From Dankookia rubra (lineage in GTDB: Bacteria > Pseudomonadota > Alphaproteobacteria > Acetobacterales > Acetobacteraceae), in assembly GCF_004355005.1 (NCBI RefSeq), contig NZ_SMSJ01000013.1, positions 53,275-117,274 of the forward strand: a DNA stretch of 64,000 bases, in the 5' to 3' direction. The position numbers and the translations under genes are program-made. This document shows, in pieces, positions 26,189-33,695 of the stretch. Numbering within the stretch: the stretch's first letter is position 1; each line of letters opens with the position of its first letter. The notes below the pieces were generated by a model. That model was given only the letters and a program-made list of their open reading frames with translations. It made no database searches and was not told the origin of the DNA.

Positions 26189-27562
26189 ATGGCCGACGAA
26201 TTCCTCACCCTGCTGACGCCTGCCAACAATTCCGGCGTGCTCGGCCTCGCCCGCACCAGCCTCGACGGCAATGTCCTGAGCGTGGACGTCGCCGCCTCCG
26301 GGCTGACGCCGGGCCAGGTACACCCCTTCCATTTGCATGGCTTCCTGAACGACGCCCCGGAACGCCTGGCCGTCGGGCTGGACGATGCCGATGGCGATGG
26401 CGTCGTCGAGACGGCGGAGGGTGAGTCCGCCGCCTATGGCCCGCTCCTCGCCGGCCTCACCGCCTCGGGAAAGGCCGGCTTCGGGCTGGAGGTCTCGCCG
26501 GATTTCCCGGCTGCCGATGCCGCTGGCAACCTCGCCTTCCACCAGAGCTACACGCTCGATCCGGCCGACCCGAACGATGCGCAGATCCTGGCGCGGGTCG
26601 AGGCGCGGCTCGACGGGCGGGTGCTGGAATTCCACGGCCTCGACCTGCCGGGCGGCGGCGGCCTCGGCACCGGCGGGGAGGTGAACGGCGCCGCCGGCTA
26701 CAACCCGCAGGTGCCGGTCAGCCAGGGCCAGCTCTACGAGGTACCGCCGGTGCTGGCCACGGCGGCGGATGCGCTCGGTGTCCCCAACTGGCTCGGCGGC
26801 GAGTCCGCCGCCTTCCTGGCGCAGGCCTCCACGCTGCTCGCCGCACTCGGCCCCTATACGCTCAATCCCGCCGGCACCGGCCCGGTCGCGCCGGAGCCGG
26901 CGGGCGCGCAGACCGCCGCGACGGATACCTATGCGGCGCTGCTGCAGCCCTCGAACGGCTCGGGTGCGCTCGGCCTGGCTGCCGTGCAGATCGACAAGGC
27001 CAATGCGGTCGTCACGGTGGAACTCTGGGCCACCGGGCTGACGCCGGACCAGGCGCATGCGAGCCACATCCACGGCTTCGCCAGCGACGCGCCGTCGCTG
27101 CTGCCGAACTTCCGGCTCGATGCCGACAGGGACGGCTTCGTCGAGGATGCCGAGGGCGAGCCGGTGGTCGGGCCGGTCCTGCTGGCGCTGACCGACGACG
27201 GCTCCATCAGCAATGCCGTGCTGCCGAACCCGGTGACCAGGGCGGATGCCGCCGGCAACCTGCGGATCAGCGAATACTACCGGTTCAACACTGCCGATCC
27301 CGCGCAGGCCGCCATCTTCCAGGAATTGCAGGACCGGGTGACCGGGCGCGAGTTGCAAATCCACGGCTTGCTGGTTCCGGCGACCGAGGGCGAGGGAACG
27401 CCGGGCGAGGTGAACGGCGTCGCCGGCTACAAGGCGGACCTGCCGGTCGCCAACGGCATCCTGCTGCCGCTGGGGGAGGCGCTCGGCAGCTTCCAGCTTG
27501 CGGATGCCGGCGCGGTGGCGGCGTCCTTCCTGTCCGGTGCGTCGGACGCGCCGTTGATCTGA
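26189..27562 (+). CDS. Two-repeat CHRD-like protein with Asp-rich calcium-type loops
   Basis: A 457-residue protein built of two related halves (about 1-180 and 245-430). Each has a CHRD-like core, VHPFHLHGF in the first half and AHASHIHGF in the second, then a D-x-D-x-D-G...E loop (DADGDGVVETAEGE and DADRDGFVEDAEGE) resembling EF-hand or dockerin calcium sites, then a GP-L-L-x-x-L strand. No signal peptide is visible, so export would need another route. The function is unknown. It is convergent with the cupin gene. Alternative reading: a Cu/Zn-SOD-like fold, since CHRD shares its topology. Confidence 0.75.
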   Translation: MADEFLTLLTPANNSGVLGLARTSLDGNVLSVDVAASGLTPGQVHPFHLHGFLNDAPERLAVGLDDADGDGVVETAEGESAAYGPLLAGLTASGKAGFGLEVSPDFPAADAAGNLAFHQSYTLDPADPNDAQILARVEARLDGRVLEFHGLDLPGGGGLGTGGEVNGAAGYNPQVPVSQGQLYEVPPVLATAADALGVPNWLGGESAAFLAQASTLLAALGPYTLNPAGTGPVAPEPAGAQTAATDTYAALLQPSNGSGALGLAAVQIDKANAVVTVELWATGLTPDQAHASHIHGFASDAPSLLPNFRLDADRDGFVEDAEGEPVVGPVLLALTDDGSISNAVLPNPVTRADAAGNLRISEYYRFNTADPAQAAIFQELQDRVTGRELQIHGLLVPATEGEGTPGEVNGVAGYKADLPVANGILLPLGEALGSFQLADAGAVAASFLSGASDAPLI

Positions 27563-27602
27563 CCCGGACGGGTCAGCGGCTGTTCGAGTCCTCGAACAGC
27601 CG
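27561..27602. terminator. Two hairpins between convergent CHRD-like and cupin genes
   Basis: GACCCG-GA-CGGGTC (27561-27574) starts on the last base pair of one stop codon. A perfect 12-bp-arm inverted repeat, CGGCTGTTCGAG/CTCGAACAGCCG (27577-27588, 27591-27602), covers the last codons of the minus-strand gene. Together they can act as a compact bidirectional terminator even without a T-tract. Confidence 0.5.
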
Positions 27603-28112
27603 CTTCGCCTTCTCGACGTCGTAGCGGCCCTCGCACAGCGTCTCCGGGTCCCATTCGCTGCGCTCGGCGGCGAAGAAGTCGCCGCCATAGATGTGGATCG
27701 CCCCGGTCAGCCGCGGCAGCGGGTTGGTGACGGAATGGACGATGTCGCGTCCCAGCACCGCGCAGTCCCGGGCGCGGAGGGATCGCGCCCCGGCGGCTTC
27801 CACCTTGCCCGTCGGCAGCCGGCGCCAGAAGATGTTGTCCTCCCCGCCGGTATAGACGCCGATCACCGCCCACATGTGGTGGTCGTGCGGCATGATGGTC
27901 ATCCGCGGGCCCCAGACGACGTTGAGGATGGTGAGGTCGGCCGAGCGGTGCAGCGCGGTGATGCCCGCCCGCTGCGGGTCGCCGAGCCCGGCCATGACGC
28001 CGCCCGGTTCCGCGACGGTGCGGGCCAGCAGCTCGCGCACCGCGCGATGGCCACCGGCATCCTCCGCCAGCGCGGCATGGCAGGAATCGATGAAGCTTTC
28101 GAGTTCTAGCAT
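27573..28112 (-). CDS. Cysteine-dioxygenase-like cupin protein
   Basis: A 179-residue single-cupin protein. The metal-binding motif is PHDHHMWAVIG with His76, His78 and His79, followed by a distal His126 (DIVHSVTN). This arrangement is seen in the cysteine dioxygenase/thiol dioxygenase-like group, whose members oxidise thiols using Fe(II). The thiol substrate cannot be inferred. GGAGA nine bases before ATG 28112 supports that start over an ATG at 28181. Nearest minus-strand neighbour upstream is the YdhR-like monooxygenase. Confidence 0.75.
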   Translation of the reverse strand: MLELESFIDSCHAALAEDAGGHRAVRELLARTVAEPGGVMAGLGDPQRAGITALHRSADLTILNVVWGPRMTIMPHDHHMWAVIGVYTGGEDNIFWRRLPTGKVEAAGARSLRARDCAVLGRDIVHSVTNPLPRLTGAIHIYGGDFFAAERSEWDPETLCEGRYDVEKAKRLFEDSNSR

Positions 28113-28199
28113 CCGGGGCGTCTCCTGCCGCGACGGGGTGCGGGGAAGGCTAGCGATTGCCACGTCCGCGCGGCAAAGCATTCTTCGCCGCGGCGGGGC

Positions 28200-28517
28200 T
28201 CAGGGTAACGGCGCGCGGGTGATGCGGGATCGCGGCGCGTTGATCTCGCGGTAGGTCGCCTCGATCCCGGTGACGCCGGCCCGGCCGAGCCGTTCGGCAT
28301 GCATCCGGTGACAGGCCTCGGCCGCGGCGCGGCTCTCGAACAGGTAGACCCCGCCGGCGCGGCCTTCGGCGGCGCTTTCGGTCCAGATCTTCCAGGCAAG
28401 GCCCGGCTCCTGCGCGATGCTCTCGGCCAGCGCGCGCAGCGCCGCCGCCTGTGCCGGCCCGCCTGGTGGGCGGGCCGGGAAGTCGAGGATCAGCAGGACC
28501 GGCGCGTCAGCCGGCAG
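28200..28517 (-). CDS. YdhR-type putative monooxygenase
   Basis: A 105-residue ferredoxin-like (ABM-fold) protein. The run from LLILDF through ALAESIAQEPGLAWKIWTE, GGVYLFES and ITRAPLP is the YdhR family pattern. The frame has no ATG, GTG or TTG between the preceding in-frame stop and the conserved core. The most likely initiator is the CTG at 28515-28517, giving (M)PADAPVLLILDF and overlapping the end of the FAH gene by 11 bp. The gene is last in an SDR-FAH-YdhR series. Family members are implicated in oxidising aromatic or quinone-like compounds, but no substrate is established. Confidence 0.75.
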   Translation of the reverse strand: MPADAPVLLILDFPARPPGGPAQAAALRALAESIAQEPGLAWKIWTESAAEGRAGGVYLFESRAAAEACHRMHAERLGRAGVTGIEATYREINAPRSRITRAPLP

Positions 28518-29361
28518 CGTAGGCCACCGTCTTCTGGGTCTGCTCGCCGAGGCCCTGGATGCCGAGATGCATCACCTGCCCGGCCTTCAGGAAGACCGGC
28601 GAGGGCTTCACGCCGAGCCCGACGCCGGGCGGCGTGCCGGTGAAGATGACGTCACCCGGGTGCAGGGTGATCATGTGCGAGACGTAGGAGACGATGGTCT
28701 TCACCCCGAAGATCATCGTCCGGGTGGAGCCGTTCTGGTAGCGCTTGCCGTCCACCTCGCAGAACATGGTCAGGTTCTGCGGGTCGGGGACTTCGTCCTT
28801 GGTCACCAGCCAGGGGCCGACCGGGCCGAAGGTGTCGCAGCCCTTGCCCTTGTCCCAGGCGCCGCCGCGCTCGATCTGCCACTCGCGCTCGGAAACGTCG
28901 TTGCCGAGGGCATAACCGGCGACATGGTCGAGCGCCTGGTCTTCCGTGACGCACTTGGCCTTGGTGCCGATGATGATGCAGAGCTCGACTTCCCAGTCGG
29001 ACTTCACCGAGTTCTTCGGGATGATGACGTCGTCGTTCGGGCCGGACAGCGCGCCGAGCGACTTCAGGAAGACGATCGGCTCCTTCGGCACCGGCGCGCC
29101 GGTCTCGGCGGCGTGGTCGGCGTAGTTCAGGCCGATGCAGATCAGGTTCTTCATCCCGGCGACCGGCGGCCCGAGGCGCGGGCTTCCCGGGACCGCGGGC
29201 AGCGATGCCGGATCCAGCGCGGCGAGCTTCGCCAGGCCGGCGGCCGAGAGCGCGTCCCCGGCAAGGTCGGGGATGACGCCCGAAAGGTCGCGGATGGTGC
29301 CGGATGCATCGAGCATCCCGGGCTTTTCCTGGCCGTCGGGGCCGTGGCGCAGCAGCTTCAT
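28507..29361 (-). CDS. Fumarylacetoacetate hydrolase family protein
   Basis: A 284-residue FAH-family enzyme that hydrolyses or decarboxylates beta-diketo acids. Metal ligands are Glu124 and Glu126 (DWEVELCIIIG) and Asp155 (GNDVSERE); CIGLNYADHA at 75-84 and FTGTPPGVG near the C-terminus are also typical. With an SDR resembling 2-keto-3-deoxy-L-fuconate dehydrogenase directly upstream, it may act as a 2,4-diketo-3-deoxy-L-fuconate hydrolase; this is inference. GGAGGACCCATC precedes the ATG. Confidence 0.9.
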   Translation of the reverse strand: MKLLRHGPDGQEKPGMLDASGTIRDLSGVIPDLAGDALSAAGLAKLAALDPASLPAVPGSPRLGPPVAGMKNLICIGLNYADHAAETGAPVPKEPIVFLKSLGALSGPNDDVIIPKNSVKSDWEVELCIIIGTKAKCVTEDQALDHVAGYALGNDVSEREWQIERGGAWDKGKGCDTFGPVGPWLVTKDEVPDPQNLTMFCEVDGKRYQNGSTRTMIFGVKTIVSYVSHMITLHPGDVIFTGTPPGVGLGVKPSPVFLKAGQVMHLGIQGLGEQTQKTVAYAAG

Positions 29362-29431
29362 GATGGGTCCTCCAGAATAGGGGCCCCGCGCGGCAAGGGT
29401 TGGTGTGGCGGCTTGCCGCGCGGGGGGAAAC

Positions 29432-30175
29432 TTACAGCATCCAGCCGCCGTCGATGACCATGGCCTGGCCGGTGACGAAGGTGCTCTCGGGCGCCGAGAG
29501 ATAGACGACCAGCGCCGCCATCTCCTCGGCGGTGGCCAGCCGCCCCATCGCCTGCCGCGCGACGAAGGCGGCGCGCGCCGCATCCATGCCCCCGGCCTGC
29601 GCCGCATTGGCGGCGATGCGGTCGCCGAGGCTCGGGGTGTCCACCGTGCCGGGGCAGACCGCGTTGCAGCGGATGCCCTTCGAGACATAGTCGGTGGCGA
29701 CCGACTTGGTAAGCCCGATCACCGCCGCCTTGGTGGTGCCGTAGAGGAACCGGTTCGGCGCGCCCTTCAGGCTGGAACAGGCGGAGGACATGTTGACGAT
29801 CGACCCGCCGCCCTTGCCGATCATGCCCGGCAGCGCGGCGCGCGTCGTCTGCCACATCGCGCGGACGTTCAGCGCGAAGGCGAAGTCCCATTCGTCGTCG
29901 GTGCAGGTCTCGATCGAGTTCTGGTGGACGAAGCCGGCGCAATTGAACAGCACGTCGAGCGGCCCGGCACCCTGCACGGCGGCGGCCACCGTCTTGTCGT
30001 CCAGCACGTCGAGCGCCAGCGTCTCGATCCCGTCGAGGCCTTGCAGCTTCTCCGCATCGCGGTCGGTGGCGACGACGCTGGCGCCTTCCGCGGCATAGGC
30101 CAGCGCCGTGGCACGCCCGATCCCCTGGCCCGCCGCCGTCACGAAGCACCGCTTGCCCTGCAGCCTGCCGGCCAT
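29432..30175 (-). CDS. SDR family oxidoreductase (keto-deoxy-sugar-acid dehydrogenase-like)
   Basis: A 247-residue classical short-chain dehydrogenase. NAD(P)-binding TAAGQGIGRA is at residues 13-22, DVLDD at 56-60, FNCAG at 77-81, Asn103, Ser131 (NMSSACSS), Tyr145 and Lys149 (YGTTK). The acidic ATDRD after strand 2 favours NAD over NADP. The sequence is close in style to BDH2/2-keto-3-deoxy-L-fuconate dehydrogenases. The start at 30175 is placed directly before GRLQGKRCFVTAAG. It precedes the FAH gene by 70 bp on the same strand. Confidence 0.9.
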   Translation of the reverse strand: MAGRLQGKRCFVTAAGQGIGRATALAYAAEGASVVATDRDAEKLQGLDGIETLALDVLDDKTVAAAVQGAGPLDVLFNCAGFVHQNSIETCTDDEWDFAFALNVRAMWQTTRAALPGMIGKGGGSIVNMSSACSSLKGAPNRFLYGTTKAAVIGLTKSVATDYVSKGIRCNAVCPGTVDTPSLGDRIAANAAQAGGMDAARAAFVARQAMGRLATAEEMAALVVYLSAPESTFVTGQAMVIDGGWML

Positions 30176-30238
30176 GACCCGTTTCCCGCCCTGGATTGCG
30201 GGCGCCATCTTCACGGGGACGCTCCCTGCGTCAATGCC

Positions 30239-30312
30239 CCGGGGAAGGGAAGAATTTTCTCCCCGGACCTCCACTCACCTTTGTCCGGGGGTCGGCAGCC
30301 GCGGCGCGGCGG
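30239..30312. repeat. Dispersed triple-hairpin intergenic repeat, truncated copy
   Basis: Hairpin 1 is recognisable (CCGGGG at 30239-30244 with CCCCGG at 30261-30266, AAGAATTTTCT between). It is followed by CGGACCTCCACTCACCT, similar to the CGGACCCCTCATCT of copy 1, and by GTCGGCAGCCGCGGCGCGGCGG, which matches the GC-rich centre. The third hairpin (TTGGGGAGGAAA) is missing. Unlike the other copies it lies between two genes of the same orientation. Confidence 0.55.
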
Positions 30313-30330
30313 CAGGGAGGGCCTGCTGCC

Positions 30331-31332
30331 CTACGCCGCGACCGGCGGTGGCATCGACAGGAAGGCGTGCACCGCGTGCCAGAACTGCGCCCGGTTCAGC
30401 CCGTAATGCAGCGCATGCGCGGCATGCGAGAGCGAGACGAACTGCTTGTCGCCGTTCGGCAGCCGGCCGAAAAAATCCTGCAGGTCGGCCATCGCGGCGA
30501 TGCCGTCATGCTCGCCGCGGATCAGCAGCACCGGAGATCCGACATCCTCCGGCTGCACCACCGGCAGCCTCGACGTCATGTCGAGATAGGTACCGGTTGG
30601 CGTCTGGTCGCCGAAGACCAGCTCGGCATCCGCCAGCGCCTCGGCCACCGCCATGTCCGAGGTGCCGGGCATGTCGCGGGTGAAGATGCTGCGGATCATG
30701 GCGCGGTCGCGCAGCCGCTTGTTGCTGGCGCGGAAGGCATCGAGCCGCTTGGCGCGCTCGGTGAGGGTCGGCGAATCCTTGCCCGTATAGGTGAAGGCGG
30801 TCAGCACCAGCCGGTCCACCCGGGACGGGTCCTTCGCCGCGAAGACCGCGGCGCGCAGCGCGCCGGAGCTTTCGCCCATCATGTGGAGCCGCGCGGCACC
30901 CGTCTCCCGCGCCACAACCGGCATGGCGGCGGCAAGGTCCGCAGCGCCCGAGGCGATGTCGGAATTGCTCTCGGTGCGGGACGACCGGCCGTAATTCTCG
31001 TGGTCCATCGTCCAGACGTCGTAGCCGAGCCGGGCGAAGACGTTCATCAGCGAGTATTCCCCCTTGCCCGGCACCGTCAGGTCGAAGGAGGGACGGGCCG
31101 AGTTGGAGGAACCGTGCACCAGGAAGAGCACCGGCCTCGCCGGCTCCCCCGGCCGCGGCGCGCCGAGCCGCTTGCGGAAGAGGTAAAGCTTCACGGGACT
31201 GTCCCGAGGGCCCTTCTCGGCCCAGTACTCGGCGCTCCAGACCGCCTCCTCGGCCGCGGCGCCATGCGCCGCCAGCGCGCCGCCGCTCGCCGCGCCGGCC
31301 AGCAGGCCGCGCCGTGATGCGCCCTTGGTCAT
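30331..31332 (-). CDS. Exported alpha/beta hydrolase (Tat signal)
   Basis: A 333-residue alpha/beta-fold hydrolase with a twin-arginine-like leader (GASRRGLLAGAASGG, residues 4-18). The nucleophile elbow is GESSG (153-157) with Ser155; VLFLVHGSS at 68-76 forms the oxyanion-hole region, and a late acid and histidine (RGEHDG and LSHAAHALHY) complete the triad. The substrate is probably an ester, lactone or amide in the periplasm. It is one of three exported hydrolases within 6 kb and sits upstream of the SDR-FAH set, so lactone opening is conceivable. Confidence 0.85.
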   Translation of the reverse strand: MTKGASRRGLLAGAASGGALAAHGAAAEEAVWSAEYWAEKGPRDSPVKLYLFRKRLGAPRPGEPARPVLFLVHGSSNSARPSFDLTVPGKGEYSLMNVFARLGYDVWTMDHENYGRSSRTESNSDIASGAADLAAAMPVVARETGAARLHMMGESSGALRAAVFAAKDPSRVDRLVLTAFTYTGKDSPTLTERAKRLDAFRASNKRLRDRAMIRSIFTRDMPGTSDMAVAEALADAELVFGDQTPTGTYLDMTSRLPVVQPEDVGSPVLLIRGEHDGIAAMADLQDFFGRLPNGDKQFVSLSHAAHALHYGLNRAQFWHAVHAFLSMPPPVAA

Positions 31333-31410
31333 CGGCCATCCTCCCGTCCCCGTTGCCGCAAGTCTGGCACGGGGCGGGAGGGGAACGGAACCGGGTGTTC
31401 CGCCGGGCGG

Positions 31411-31650
31411 CTACCGGTCCCGGTCCGCCAGTTCCACGCGGCGGCCGCTGACCGTGGGCAGGGTGGCGGCGACCGGCCGTTCCTTCGCCGGGGTGGCCTG
31501 CTGCGCCGCGGCACGCGGTGCGACATAGGCGCGCTGGTTCTGCTCCAGCGTCCTGACGGGGTCGGGCGTGGCGGCAGGCTGGCCTTGGGCGAAGGCCGGG
31601 GCAGCGGCCAGGCCCCACACGAGGGCGGCGACAAGCAGGTTGCGCGGCAT
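31411..31650 (-). CDS. Small exported protein of unknown function
   Basis: A 79-residue protein with a clear signal peptide (MPRNLLVAALVWGLAAAPAFA, cleaved near AFA-QG) and a short, Ala/Pro/Gln-rich mature part with no cysteine. I do not recognise a family. GAGG is nine bases before ATG 31650; an ATG two codons upstream would overlap the spacing. It lies between the IlvD/Edd gene and the Tat hydrolase on the same strand. Confidence 0.55.
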   Translation of the reverse strand: MPRNLLVAALVWGLAAAPAFAQGQPAATPDPVRTLEQNQRAYVAPRAAAQQATPAKERPVAATLPTVSGRRVELADRDR

Positions 31651-31760
31651 GGACATCGACCTCAGGGGATTGGGCGGCCCTGTGGCCGCCCGTTGCCCCC
31701 AAAATGGAGCTTTCCCCCCATCCTTGCCAATGCGAAAGGCCGATGCCCGGTATTTGCCGG

Positions 31761-31776
31761 ACTGATACGTATCAGT
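31761..31776. promoter_or_regulatory. Perfect 16-bp palindrome at the end of the IlvD/Edd gene
   Basis: ACTGATACGTATCAGT is a perfect dyad that includes the stop codon of the dehydratase gene. It lies about 110 bp upstream of the small exported protein gene. It looks like the binding site of a dimeric regulator; no candidate regulator is in the window. Confidence 0.4.
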
Positions 31777-33562
31777 GGTTGTGCCGGCTCTCCCCGCGGG
31801 TCTCGAGGATGTTGAGGTAGGCCGTCGCCGGTTCCAGGCAGCCGCCGGTGCCGAGCTGGCCGACCATGCTGCGCTGGATCTCCTCCCAGGGCGTCTTGTT
31901 CGGCAGCACCGGCGGCTTCCAGGCGGCGCGGCGTGCCGCGAGCTCGGCCTCGGGGATCATCACGTCGACCTTGCGCGTGTTGAGGTCGATGCGGATCGGG
32001 TCGCCCGACTTCAGCAGCGCCAGCCCGCCGCCCACCGCGGCCTCCGGCGAGATGTTGAGGATCGAGGGGCTGCCCGAGGTGCCGGACTGCCGTCCGTCGC
32101 CCATGGTCGGCAGCGTGTCGAGCCCGGCTTTGATCAACGCCGCCGGCGGCTGCATGTTCACCACCTCGGCGCTGCCGGGATAGCCGACCGGGCCGCAGTT
32201 GCGGATGACCAGCACGGTATGCGCGTCGATGCCGAGCGAGGGATCCTCGATCCGGTCGTGGTAGTCCTCCGGCCCCTCGAAGACCACGACCTTGCCGTTG
32301 AAGACGCCCGGCGGCTCCGACAGGTAGCGGCGGCGGAACTCGGCATCGATGACCGAGATCTTCATGACAGCGCTGTCGAAGATGTTGCCCGACAGGATGG
32401 CGAAGCCGGCATGCGGCTTCATCGGCGCGTCATAGGCGCGGATCACCTCGCGGTCCGGCGCCTCGAGGTTCTCGAGGTTGGCCGCATAGGTCCTGCCGGT
32501 CACCGTCATCGCCTGGCCGCGCAGCTTGCCCGCGTCCAGCAGCTCCTTCATCACGGCCGACACGCCGCCGGCGCGGTGGAAGGCCTCGCCGAGGAAGCGC
32601 CCGGCCGGCTGGCAATCGACCAGCAGCGGGATCTCCTGCCCGATCGTGTCCCAGTCCTCGATCTTCAGCTCGACGCCCATGTGCCGGGCGATGGCGATGA
32701 TGTGCGGCGGGCAGTTGGTGGAGGCGCCGATCGCGCTGGCGGCGAGGATCGCGTTCTCGAAGGCGGCCCGGGTCAGGATGTCGGAGGGCCGCAGGTTCTC
32801 GTGCACCATCTCGACGATCCGCTTGCCCGTGGCATAGGCCATCTGGCCGCGCTCGCGGTACGGCCCGGGGATGGCGGCGCAGCCGGGGAGCGACATGCCC
32901 AGCGCCTCGGCCAGGCTGTTCATCGACAGCGCGGTGCCCATGGTGTTGCAGTGGCCGACGCTGGTCGCCGAGCTCGCCACCAGCTCCATGAAGTGGTCGT
33001 AGTTGATCTCGCCGGCGGCGAGCTGCTTGCGCGCCGCCCAGACGATGGTGCCGGACCCCGTGAGCTGGCCCTTGAAGTGGCCGTCGAGCATCGGCCCGCC
33101 GGAGAGCACGATGGCCGGGATGTTGACCGTCGCCGCGCCCATCAGCACCGCCGGCGTGGTCTTGTCGCAGCCCGCCGTCAGCACCACGCCGTCGAGCGGA
33201 TAGCCGTGCAGGACCTCCACCAGCGACAGGTAGGCGAGGTTGCGGTCGAGCGCCGCGGTCGGCCGCTTGCCGGTTTCCTGGATCGGGTGGATCGGGAATT
33301 CCAGCGGGATGCCGCCGGCGGCGATGATGCCGTCCCTGACCCGCTTCGCCAGGTCGATATGGTGGCGGTTGCAGGGCGAGAGATCGGAGCCGGTCTGGGC
33401 GATGCCGATGATCGGCTTGCCCGATTGCAGCTCGCCCCGCGTCATGCCGAAGTTCAGGTAGCGCTCGGTATAGAGCGCGGTCATCCCCGGATCCTCCGGG
33501 TCGTCGAACCAGCGCTGGCTGCGCAGCTTGAAATGCTTCTTCGTCTGGTCGGAGCCGGCCAT
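31772..33562 (-). CDS. IlvD/Edd family dehydratase (sugar-acid type, L-arabinonate dehydratase-like)
   Basis: A 596-residue Fe-S dehydratase. Cluster cysteines are Cys64 (SDLSPCNRH), Cys132 (TAGCDKTTPA) and Cys205 (GHCNTMGTA). These sit in the layout of the pentonate/sugar-acid branch rather than dihydroxy-acid dehydratase, including the GxCDKTTPAxLMGA segment. It would dehydrate L-arabinonate, D-xylonate or L-fuconate to the 2-keto-3-deoxy acid, which fits the SDR and FAH genes downstream on the same strand. The start at 33562 follows GAGTGAATGCC. It is divergent from a hydrolase gene. Confidence 0.92.
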   Translation of the reverse strand: MAGSDQTKKHFKLRSQRWFDDPEDPGMTALYTERYLNFGMTRGELQSGKPIIGIAQTGSDLSPCNRHHIDLAKRVRDGIIAAGGIPLEFPIHPIQETGKRPTAALDRNLAYLSLVEVLHGYPLDGVVLTAGCDKTTPAVLMGAATVNIPAIVLSGGPMLDGHFKGQLTGSGTIVWAARKQLAAGEINYDHFMELVASSATSVGHCNTMGTALSMNSLAEALGMSLPGCAAIPGPYRERGQMAYATGKRIVEMVHENLRPSDILTRAAFENAILAASAIGASTNCPPHIIAIARHMGVELKIEDWDTIGQEIPLLVDCQPAGRFLGEAFHRAGGVSAVMKELLDAGKLRGQAMTVTGRTYAANLENLEAPDREVIRAYDAPMKPHAGFAILSGNIFDSAVMKISVIDAEFRRRYLSEPPGVFNGKVVVFEGPEDYHDRIEDPSLGIDAHTVLVIRNCGPVGYPGSAEVVNMQPPAALIKAGLDTLPTMGDGRQSGTSGSPSILNISPEAAVGGGLALLKSGDPIRIDLNTRKVDVMIPEAELAARRAAWKPPVLPNKTPWEEIQRSMVGQLGTGGCLEPATAYLNILETRGESRHNH

Positions 33563-33637
33563 GGCATTCACTCCCGCTGGGGTGGAAGGCTTAGACGGCT
33601 GAGTTGGGGTGTCAACGGCGCGCGCGCAGGGTAGCGT

Positions 33638-33679
33638 CGTCGGAACGTCCGCGTCGGAACGTCCGCGTCGGAACGTCCG
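33638..33679. repeat. Three perfect 14-bp direct repeats upstream of a hydrolase gene
   Basis: The unit CGTCGGAACGTCCG occurs three times without gaps. It ends 16 bp before the start of the hydrolase gene and lies in the divergent spacer with the IlvD/Edd gene. Tandem sites of this type could bind a regulator cooperatively or be a slippage product. Confidence 0.7.
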
Positions 33680-33695
33680 CCCTGGGACCCCCGCC

